The translations under genes and the position numbers were made by a program. This document shows positions 15,452 through 22,496 of a DNA stretch of 22,496 nt, in pieces. Origin of the DNA: a virus; IMG/VR virus record IMGVR_UViG_3300003691_000057, positions 1 to 22,496 of that record. The stretch is one strand, 5' to 3'. Numbering within the stretch: the stretch's first letter is position 1; each line of letters begins with the position of its first letter. The notes beneath the pieces were generated by a model. The model made no database searches. It saw nothing but the letters and a program-made list of their open reading frames with translations, and was not told the DNA's origin.

Positions 15452-16405
15452 ATGATAAACACAGTAAGAAATACAGTTCTGTCTGTGCTCAATAAAAATA
15501 ACTACGGATACCTATCGCCATCGGACTTTAACTTATTCGCTAAGCAGGCTCAGTTGGATTTGTTTGAAAGTTATTTTTATCAGTACAACTATCAGATTAA
15601 TAAAGAGAATGCTCGTACCTCAGGTACAGGGCTTGCGGATATAACGAAGGGGATTGAAGAGGAGTTGAATGTTTTCTCTGTTTCTGCAGGGTTGTACAAT
15701 CAGAGTGATAATGTGTATTTCACACCATCACCAACCACAACGGGTAGTGATTATTACTTATTAAATAAGGTATTGATTTATGATACCGTATTAGATGAAG
15801 GAACAACCACGGGTACTGTTGGTGGTCAAAATAAATTGATTGACTCTGCAGCAGATTTTACCGTAGATGTTCAGGTAGGAGATATAGTAGCAGTTGAGAA
15901 CTCAGGAGTTCAGTATGTTAATGTTTTATCTGTAGATAATGCTAACGAACTAACTGTATCTGCATCGGTAATTAATGCTATTGGTTTACCATACGCTATA
16001 TACAGAAGAGGTACAAGAATGAATGAGGTAGAGAAGGTAACCCATAGTAAGATTACTATGTTAAACAATTCTCATCTAACATCTCCTAATACCACATTCC
16101 CTGCTTACACTACGGAAGGCAGCATAATGAATGTATTCCCTGAATCTGTTGATTCTATTGGGAGAGTGATGTGTCAATATATAAGATACCCAAGAGACCC
16201 TAATTGGACGTATGTTTCATTAGCTAATGGTGAACCTGTATATGACCCATCTCAACCTGATTTTCAAAACTTTGAATTAGCGTTAGACTCTGAGGCTGAT
16301 TTAGTTTTGAAGATATTACAGTACGCAGGTGTGTCAATTAGAGAGGCTCAGGTTTATCAGTTTGCTCAGGGAGAAGAAACACAAACTAACCAAGAACAAT
16401 CATAA
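15452..16405 (+). CDS. Neck / ring protein 1-like head-tail connector
   Basis: A 317-residue protein, first gene of the neck/tail unit. The N-terminus (VLSVLNKNNYGYLSPSDFNL, residues 10-29, then FAKQAQLDLFESYFY) is helical and resembles the first neck-ring protein of crAss-like and other Bacteroidota podoviruses. Residues ~110-185 contain a compact beta insertion (TVGGQNKLIDSAADFTVDVQ, then GDIVAVENSGVQYVNVLSVD). Residues ~188-305 (RRGTRMNEVEKVTHSKITML, NVFPESVDSIGRVMCQYIRY, ADLVLKILQYAGVSIREAQV) look strongly patterned and end in a helix that could pack against portal or ring 2. The last ~10 residues are a polar tail. The stop overlaps the next ATG (TAATG). A role in joining portal to tail follows from position and similarity of pattern, not from a search. 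Confidence 0.65.
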   Translation: MINTVRNTVLSVLNKNNYGYLSPSDFNLFAKQAQLDLFESYFYQYNYQINKENARTSGTGLADITKGIEEELNVFSVSAGLYNQSDNVYFTPSPTTTGSDYYLLNKVLIYDTVLDEGTTTGTVGGQNKLIDSAADFTVDVQVGDIVAVENSGVQYVNVLSVDNANELTVSASVINAIGLPYAIYRRGTRMNEVEKVTHSKITMLNNSHLTSPNTTFPAYTTEGSIMNVFPESVDSIGRVMCQYIRYPRDPNWTYVSLANGEPVYDPSQPDFQNFELALDSEADLVLKILQYAGVSIREAQVYQFAQGEETQTNQEQS

Positions 16406-17331
16406 TGGCATATATATCAGAATATCAGTATTACGAGAATAACGGGCTAACGCCTGAAGATGCTAATTGGGGTTCATACCAATATGTTAGCCTGTACGAT
16501 ATCGTCAACAACTTTATGTTGATGTATGCCGGCAATCATAATCTGATAAACAACGAAGAAAGATTTAAGGTTTTGTTTCACGCAAAGCGTGCTATACAAG
16601 AACTAAACTATGATGCCTTTAAAGAAATAAAGGTATTAGAGTTAAACGTTACAGAAAACCTCAGGTATGTACTACCCTCTGACTATGTGAATTGGGTGAG
16701 AATATCTATGTATAAAGATGGTGTTCTATACCCTCTTAGTGAGAACGTACAAACACAAACATCAAACGCATATCTGCAGGACAATACAGGTAGAATACTA
16801 TTCGATATAGACGGTAATATATTAAAGCCTCAGTTTTCTCATATTGATTATGACAGAATTACAGGAACTAAACAAAGCATTTACTTAGACCAAAACAACG
16901 CACAGTTTAACGGGATGCCCGGATACAACGTTGATGGGGCTTGGTATTTTGATTTTGAGGTTGGCGCAAGGTTTGGTTTAAATACTGAGACTGCTAATGC
17001 TAATCCTACATTTACGATTGATAAAAAGGCAGGAGTTATAAACTTCAGTTCAAGCATAGGTAACAACTTAGTTATACTTGAATACGTGTCTGATGGTATG
17101 GAAAATGGAGAAGATTCAAGGGTTTCGGTAAACAAACTTTTCGAAGATTATATTTATGCTGCTATCGAATATGCTATTCTAAGTTCTAAGTTCGGTGTAC
17201 AGGAGTACATTATAGCAAGAACAAGAAAAAGAAAAGGCGCACTATTAAGAAACGCTAAGATTAGAATAAGTAATATTCATCCCGGTAGGTTATTAATGAA
17301 CCTAAGAGGACAAGACAAGTGGCTGAAATAA
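16405..17331 (+). CDS. Neck / ring protein 2-like (tail tubular protein A / P22 gp4-like)
   Basis: A 308-residue protein. The helical block at residues 51-75 (ERFKVLFHAKRAIQELNYDA and following) leads into KVLELNVTENLRYVLPSDYV and NWVRISMYKDGVLYPL. This arrangement, an AKRAIQ-type helix followed by a Leu/Pro-Ser-Asp-Tyr-Val segment, is found in tail-tubular or head-completion proteins of podoviruses. After a Gly/Asn/Thr-rich beta middle, the C-terminus (LFEDYIYAAIEYAILSSKFG, IIARTRKRKGALLRNAKIRI) is helical and basic, ending MNLRGQDKWLK. It would form the second ring between portal/ring 1 and the tail muzzle. It overlaps the previous gene by one base and sits one base before the muzzle gene, so the three are one operon. 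Confidence 0.62.
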   Translation: MAYISEYQYYENNGLTPEDANWGSYQYVSLYDIVNNFMLMYAGNHNLINNEERFKVLFHAKRAIQELNYDAFKEIKVLELNVTENLRYVLPSDYVNWVRISMYKDGVLYPLSENVQTQTSNAYLQDNTGRILFDIDGNILKPQFSHIDYDRITGTKQSIYLDQNNAQFNGMPGYNVDGAWYFDFEVGARFGLNTETANANPTFTIDKKAGVINFSSSIGNNLVILEYVSDGMENGEDSRVSVNKLFEDYIYAAIEYAILSSKFGVQEYIIARTRKRKGALLRNAKIRISNIHPGRLLMNLRGQDKWLK

Positions 17332-17332
17332 T

Positions 17333-20300
17333 ATGGCAAATCTGACAAGAAACTTCATTTCGGGAAAAATGAACAAGATGGTTGATGAGCGACTCGTTCC
17401 TAACGGGGAGTACATTGATGCATTAAATGTTCGTATGGGTTCTACTGAGGGCTCTGAGATTGGTGTAATAGAAAACACAAGAGGTAACCTACCTTTAACT
17501 CAGTTAGCATATAACGGTACGCCATTAAGTGGAGCGGCTCGTTGTATTGGTGCTTTCGATGATGGTGCAATAGAAACCCTATATTGGTTTGTACACGACC
17601 CTAATTTCACGTCTTCTCCAACAGGTAAGTTGGATATGGTTGTTTCTTACAACGATAACACTAACACTACTACGTATCACCTTATATCAGTTAATGACGG
17701 AGGTGGTGTAAATACCACGCTAAACTTCGATAAAGAATATCTTATAACAGGTGTAAATAAGATTGAGAACCTACTGTATTTTACAGACAACCTCAACCAA
17801 CCAAAACAGGTTAATGTAAAAAGAAACTACGCAAACCCTGTGGCAGGGGTAGATGGCTTTAGTGAAGAGTCTATTCTTGTAGTTAAGAAGCCACCTGTAA
17901 ACTCGCCAACTATTGTACCTGAAGCAACGTCAAGCCAAGACAACTTCTTAGAAGACAGGTTTATATGTTTTGCATACAGATATAGATACGAGGATGGGGA
18001 GTATTCTGCAACGTCTCAGTTTTCTGAGCCAAGCTTTTTACCCGGACCGTTTAGATACAGTTCGGCTACCGCCCTAAACGAAGGTATGTTAAACATTACG
18101 AATCAATGTAAGATAACATACAACTCAGGAGGACCCCTTGTAAAGTCTGTGGATTTATTATTTAAGGATATGAATAACTCTACTATCAAGATTATTGAGA
18201 AACTTGATAAAGAAGAGTTGGGTCTTGCTGATAATACAGACTATACATATACGTTTAACAACAGTAAGATATTTACTATCGCTCCATCAGGAGAGATTCT
18301 TAGGTTGTTTGATAACGTGCCAAGACTTGCTCAAGCACAAACCCTAATGGGCAACAGGCTTGTATATGGTAACTATGTTGAGGGATATGATTTAAAGGAT
18401 GCGAACGGCAACCCTACAAAATTAGAGTACATTTCTACGTTAGCAACTGAGGATATTGGTTTAAGTGAAATAGAAGCTGAAACCTCGTCAGGAAATTACT
18501 CTTGGGATGGTGCTCAAACAATACCACAATCGGTATTAGAGATAGACCTTACTGATATAAACTTGATTGCAGGTGCGGTAATAAACATTCTATTTAGATT
18601 CTCTCATAACCAATGGTCGGGAACACCTCCGTTTCCTAATGAAACCACAGAAGAACAAACTGTTGATTTCACATACATACTTCCGCAAGACTTTAGTAGC
18701 GTATATGCCCTTGCCACGTCAACTGATTTTCAGGAAAAGATAGGTATTGTAACAAACATACAGACAATCGCAAACTCTTGTAACGGTCAGACGTTTACAG
18801 ATTTATTTAATTGTATTATACCTAACGAGTTAAACGGGTTGTTTAAATACAGAAGCGGGATATCAGGCCCTGACCAACCTATAGCAATAATTACAAGCCC
18901 CGGTTCTGATGTAATCGGTTTTCAATTGCCAACTATGGAGTTTGTGGATGACCCTACAGGTGTTAATATTACACAAGAGGTTTATGAATACTACTCTATC
19001 ACAACTGCAAACGTGGAGTTTGCAGAGATAGGAGACCCATCAAGCTTACATAGCAATAGAGGTTATGAGATTGGTATTCTTTATATGGATGAATACAATC
19101 GTATGACAACCGCATTGGTTAGTCCAAATAATACGGTTCACGTACCCTGTAGTAATTCAGAATTAAAAAACACTATAGACGTAAATATTCCTACTGCTCA
19201 AGTTGCTCCAAGTTGGGCCAAGAGATATAAGTTTTGTATCAAGCCTGACAAGAAGGATTACGATATTATATATTCAAACCTATTCTTTAGAGACCCTGCA
19301 TCAGGTGCTGACTATTTCTTACTTGAGGGTCAGAACTCTCAAAAGGTTGAGGTTGGAGATGAGTTGATTGTAAAGACAGATACTCAAGGTGCAAGAAATA
19401 GTTGTACTTGGACAACGGTATTAGAGAAGGATGCTCAGATGGCTGACTTTATAGAACCCGTTGATGCACAAGGAACTATCATCCCTGTGCCTGCCGGTAC
19501 TTATATGAAGCTTCGTGCTAACAACTTTAGCACAGAGGTTGGTGAACTTCCTGTGGTTGCTTATGGAGAGAAGTCTAATAGCGGAAGCGGGTGTAGAACG
19601 GTGGACTATCCTGTAGACACAGAAGACCCAAACACACCGGGCAGCTTTATTGACTATACAATTCCTGCAGGAAGTAGAATACGAATAAGAATTGACAACA
19701 ACAGAAGGGGAAATTTATCTTCACTTTTTGGTAATGTACCTCCAAAACATTGGTCTGTTGAAACAAAATTTACTGCATCACAAGAGTATCCAAACTTCAA
19801 GGATTGGTTTGTTGGGGATAATGTAGCATCCTCATTAGAGGCGCAAGCTACTGATGGCGGAACAGGTGTGACAGGACCGGGATTTAATTCAATCGATGGG
19901 ACATTTGAAAATTGTGGTGTAGGTAATGTATCTTCTACATTTAGACAGATAGGTAATAGATATTATTTTAGTGTAAAAAGTAGTGAGGGTTATAGTGGAA
20001 GCAAGAAAAAAACTACATTAAAAGTAGAGATTGAAGTTATTAGAACTGCAGATACGGTTGTGTTTGAGTCAGACCCTCAAGATGCTGAGCCGGATTTATG
20101 GTACGAAAGTTCTGTATCATTTGGTATAGGACCAAACGGTGAACACCTTGGTAACATTCAAAACCAAAACTTTGGTACAGGAGCACCGGGATTAGTTAAA
20201 ACTGCATTCTTTAATTGCTATGCATTTGGGAATGGTGTCGAGAGTTATAAGATTAACGACTCTCTTGTAGGTAAGGAACTTGTATTAGGTAACCGTGCCA

Positions 20301-21940
20301 CAACAACTGATTCAAAACTATATGGTGAAGAGTTGCGATTTGCTGACCTTACCTATAGCGGTGTATATAACGCTGAGACCAATATAAATAGACTGAATGA
20401 GTTCAACTTAGGTTTATCAAACTTTAAACCTTTGGAATTTTCATTTGGTCCTGTTATGAAACTCTTTGCAAGAGAGACGGATATATTAGTTCTACAAGAG
20501 GATAAAATATCTTATGTATTAGCAGGTAAAAACTTATTATCAGATGCAGGAGCAGGTAATGCTATCGTATCAACACCTGAGGTTTTAGGAACTCAGATTG
20601 CAAGAATAGAAGAGTATGGTATCTCACATAATCCTGAGAGTTTTGCTCAATGGGGTGCAGACAAATACTTTACTGATGCCAAGAGGGGTGTGGTTATACA
20701 GTTAACGGGTTCAGGACCAAACAATGATTCGCTACAAGTGGTATCAACGTTGGGAATGAGAACGTGGTTTAGAGATTTATTTAATACATCTTTTGAAACT
20801 CAGAAGTTAGGAGGGTTTGACCCTTATATGAATGAGTTTGTTTTATCATCAAACAACCAACAACTACCTCAAGATGTTGAGTGTGCTGACTGTGGCATCA
20901 CCACTACGATTAACATAACCAATACAGAACCATACGAGTTGTGTTACAACTTAGGTAACTTAGTTGGGGATGTTGAGATAGTATACGAGGTTGTGTCTGT
21001 ATCAGGTACATTTAATGTGTCAGCAGAATATGACGGCTCTACGTACACATCAGGAAATGTTAGTACGGGTGGTAAGTTGACCTTTGATAAATCTAAGATA
21101 TTAGAAGAAGAGGCAAACATCAACATAACATCTACAGGCAGTTGTGTGTTAACACTAACTGTTAATTGTCCATTAGCCCAAGAGATTGATATTATATTGG
21201 TTTGTTTGACAAGTGACAATGAGGCAGGTTTGTTTATACATAATGATTACAGATGGACTGATAACGGTTTTGTTTCTCCACTACATAGTGAGCAGGTTGA
21301 GTTTGGTTCAGGTGCAAGTCCTATAGTTTCTCAATACAATATTATTTCAGGACCACAAGGTGGTGGTACAATACCTGCTAATCAGGCGGTTATTTCTATT
21401 AGAAGTAATAAGATAGGCACGGATGATTTTAATTTTGATATCAATGCAGATAAGTTTAGATATTTAAGAACAAACACATTATACCAAAACACACCATCTG
21501 ATATCATTGACTTGATTAATGCAAGTAATACTGCCAATCCTATACAAGGGCCAACACAGGGTAATACATACTACCAAGCGCAATTCAATATGCCAAGTGT
21601 AGCGGGTGACAAGTTGTATATGATTTGGGATTACAGAAACAGTACACCTATTGACCTATGTCAAGGTTTAGATGCTACAGAAGCTTGCTGCGGATGTGAA
21701 GGTAGTGGTAGTGGTGGCGGTGGCTCAGACCCTGACCCCGACCCAACTCCTCTTTGTAAGAGATATACAGTTTCAACACGTTCAGGAACAGGGAGTGGAT
21801 ATTCATACACAGACTGTAATGGTATATTCCAAGAAGAGTATATTGGTGGGGCAAGTGGATTTGATTCAGAGACATTCTGTGCTCAGGAAGGAACAGTAGA
21901 CCCCGGAGGTAACAACTTATCTGAAGATGGAGACTGTTAA
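17333..21940 (+). CDS. Large tail stabilization / muzzle protein (P22 gp10-like)
   Basis: 1535 residues, the longest gene here. The start is diagnostic: NFISGKMNKMVDERLVPNGE (residues 7-26), then YIDALNVRMGSTEGSEIGVIEN, the opening of the gp10-like stabilization proteins that form the outer tail tube (muzzle) of crAss-like phages. Residues ~50-350 read as beta-propeller-like repeats (LYWFVHDPN, NLLYFTDNLNQPKQVNV, DRFICFAYRYRYEDGEYSA). A later core (~1020-1175) contains FGPVMKLFARETDILVLQED and GISHNPESFAQWGADKYFTD. Cysteines cluster near the C-terminus: CADC at 1184-1187 opening a separate beta domain, CCGC at 1452-1455, then a Gly/Ser and Asp-Pro linker and a final ~60-residue Cys-containing module from Cys1475. 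These end modules look like surface add-ons beyond the conserved core. The gene lies one base after ring 2 in the same operon. Confidence 0.78.
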   Translation: MANLTRNFISGKMNKMVDERLVPNGEYIDALNVRMGSTEGSEIGVIENTRGNLPLTQLAYNGTPLSGAARCIGAFDDGAIETLYWFVHDPNFTSSPTGKLDMVVSYNDNTNTTTYHLISVNDGGGVNTTLNFDKEYLITGVNKIENLLYFTDNLNQPKQVNVKRNYANPVAGVDGFSEESILVVKKPPVNSPTIVPEATSSQDNFLEDRFICFAYRYRYEDGEYSATSQFSEPSFLPGPFRYSSATALNEGMLNITNQCKITYNSGGPLVKSVDLLFKDMNNSTIKIIEKLDKEELGLADNTDYTYTFNNSKIFTIAPSGEILRLFDNVPRLAQAQTLMGNRLVYGNYVEGYDLKDANGNPTKLEYISTLATEDIGLSEIEAETSSGNYSWDGAQTIPQSVLEIDLTDINLIAGAVINILFRFSHNQWSGTPPFPNETTEEQTVDFTYILPQDFSSVYALATSTDFQEKIGIVTNIQTIANSCNGQTFTDLFNCIIPNELNGLFKYRSGISGPDQPIAIITSPGSDVIGFQLPTMEFVDDPTGVNITQEVYEYYSITTANVEFAEIGDPSSLHSNRGYEIGILYMDEYNRMTTALVSPNNTVHVPCSNSELKNTIDVNIPTAQVAPSWAKRYKFCIKPDKKDYDIIYSNLFFRDPASGADYFLLEGQNSQKVEVGDELIVKTDTQGARNSCTWTTVLEKDAQMADFIEPVDAQGTIIPVPAGTYMKLRANNFSTEVGELPVVAYGEKSNSGSGCRTVDYPVDTEDPNTPGSFIDYTIPAGSRIRIRIDNNRRGNLSSLFGNVPPKHWSVETKFTASQEYPNFKDWFVGDNVASSLEAQATDGGTGVTGPGFNSIDGTFENCGVGNVSSTFRQIGNRYYFSVKSSEGYSGSKKKTTLKVEIEVIRTADTVVFESDPQDAEPDLWYESSVSFGIGPNGEHLGNIQNQNFGTGAPGLVKTAFFNCYAFGNGVESYKINDSLVGKELVLGNRATTTDSKLYGEELRFADLTYSGVYNAETNINRLNEFNLGLSNFKPLEFSFGPVMKLFARETDILVLQEDKISYVLAGKNLLSDAGAGNAIVSTPEVLGTQIARIEEYGISHNPESFAQWGADKYFTDAKRGVVIQLTGSGPNNDSLQVVSTLGMRTWFRDLFNTSFETQKLGGFDPYMNEFVLSSNNQQLPQDVECADCGITTTINITNTEPYELCYNLGNLVGDVEIVYEVVSVSGTFNVSAEYDGSTYTSGNVSTGGKLTFDKSKILEEEANINITSTGSCVLTLTVNCPLAQEIDIILVCLTSDNEAGLFIHNDYRWTDNGFVSPLHSEQVEFGSGASPIVSQYNIISGPQGGGTIPANQAVISIRSNKIGTDDFNFDINADKFRYLRTNTLYQNTPSDIIDLINASNTANPIQGPTQGNTYYQAQFNMPSVAGDKLYMIWDYRNSTPIDLCQGLDATEACCGCEGSGSGGGGSDPDPDPTPLCKRYTVSTRSGTGSGYSYTDCNGIFQEEYIGGASGFDSETFCAQEGTVDPGGNNLSEDGDC

Positions 21941-21959
21941 TTTTAAATTAGATTAAATT

Positions 21960-22496
21960 ATGGCAACATACTATATAGACGGAACAACCTTATCAAACTC
22001 AACTGCGGTGTATAGCAACGCAGCAATGACGGTGTGTGCCGCAGATGGATTTTACTCAGATGGTGTAAACGTAAGGGAGCAGGTTAATTGTAACCTTCTT
22101 CCTGCTCAAACGTGTCCCACGTGTGCTGAGCCTTGTGGAGGAGCAATTAGCGGAAGTGGTAACCAAGGTATATATCTTCTTGATTTAGATGTTGGAGGAA
22201 CTCCTACTGATATAGGTGCGATTATCGTAAGATTTAATCCGTTTGGTATACCTGATGGGATTAGAGCAACATTTGGTAGCACTATATATAATAAAATTAG
22301 TTCGCCTGTTGATGGGTATCACGGTTCAACAAGTAACTCTAACTATACATTTATAGGTAACACAAATGATGACTGTGGTGTAGCGGGTTCTACCTATACC
22401 CTTAACGAGTTTAACTATACGAGTGGTTCTTTTCAACCAACGGGCAATACTCAAACAGTTACCGCAAATGCGGGCGATGTGTCTTTTAGTTCAACC
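21960..22496 (+). CDS. Cys-containing tail/virion surface protein, 5' part (3' end outside window)
   Basis: An open frame from ATG 21960 to the window edge, at least 179 codons with no stop. The N-terminal module reads MATYYIDGTTLSNSTAVYSN, then MTVCAADGFYSDGVNVREQV and LLPAQTCPTCAEPCGG. This 'fill, state, then CPxC' pattern is one I associate with structural proteins of marine Bacteroidota phages. After the Cys cluster a new beta-rich domain begins (GIYLLDLDVGGTPTDIGAII), continuing past the edge. It follows the muzzle gene by 19 bases with an A/T-rich leader, so it is likely in the same operon. A tail or appendage component is probable; the exact role is unknown. The neighbouring muzzle C-terminus shares the Cys-rich character. 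Confidence 0.7.
   Translation, partial: MATYYIDGTTLSNSTAVYSNAAMTVCAADGFYSDGVNVREQVNCNLLPAQTCPTCAEPCGGAISGSGNQGIYLLDLDVGGTPTDIGAIIVRFNPFGIPDGIRATFGSTIYNKISSPVDGYHGSTSNSNYTFIGNTNDDCGVAGSTYTLNEFNYTSGSFQPTGNTQTVTANAGDVSFSST

Noticed and set aside
16881-17135. Minus-strand open frame opposite the ring 2-like gene
   Set aside because: All supported genes are on the + strand, and this frame lacks a leader and lies fully opposite a well-patterned gene.
2-22496. Reassignment of TAG or TGA stop codons, as seen in some crAss-like phages
   Set aside because: All long genes are full length under the standard code. TAA, TGA and (once, at 7291-7293) TAG all end genes, and no gene is visibly broken by in-frame TAG or TGA.

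Overview
This window is a block of phage structural genes, all on the + strand and packed tightly: the largest gap is about 80 bases and several genes overlap by 1-4 bases. I see no host genes, tRNAs, integrase, replication or lysis genes. Several signs point to a Bacteroidota (probably flavobacterial, aquatic) host. Genes lack Shine-Dalgarno sites and are preceded by A/T-rich leaders. Three gaps carry the Bacteroidota -7 promoter box TAnnTTTG. Base composition is A+T rich apart from the collagen-coding stretch. The gene set and order (TerL, portal, acidic scaffold-like protein, major capsid protein, head accessory protein, two neck/ring proteins, a very long P22 gp10-like stabilization/muzzle protein) suggest a short-tailed phage of the crAss-like type (Crassvirales or an environmental relative). 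This assignment rests on remembered family features and gene order, not on a search.

Layout. Bases 2-5457 hold receptor-binding or fibre genes: the 3' part of a tail fibre, a 944-residue fibre with 127 collagen-type triplets broken by three copies of a non-collagen module, a small coiled-coil protein, and a 384-residue fibre with a jelly-roll-like end. Bases 5470-6917 hold two small conserved-looking proteins, a protein that reads like two GroES-type domains in tandem, and a 2-oxoglutarate/Fe(II) oxygenase. Bases 6921-7293 hold a small helical protein just upstream of TerL that appears split by a one-base frameshift. Bases 7271-11952 are TerL and portal. Bases 11972-14601 form a promoter-to-terminator unit with the scaffold-like protein and the major capsid protein. 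A head accessory gene with its own terminator follows (14622-15426). Only 3 bases after that terminator a promoter starts the neck/tail unit: two ring proteins, the 1535-residue muzzle/stabilization protein, and a Cys-containing protein cut by the right edge.

Together the genes would build and fill the head (scaffold, capsid, portal, terminase), close it with a neck and short tail (ring proteins, muzzle), and arm it with fibres. The GroES-like protein could help fold capsid proteins. The oxygenase could hydroxylate a virion protein, although the collagen-like fibre has almost no proline in the position used by classical prolyl 4-hydroxylases. The points most worth following up are the frameshifted pre-TerL gene, the tandem GroES-like protein, the oxygenase next to the collagen-like fibre, and the lysine-less Walker A-like loop in TerL.
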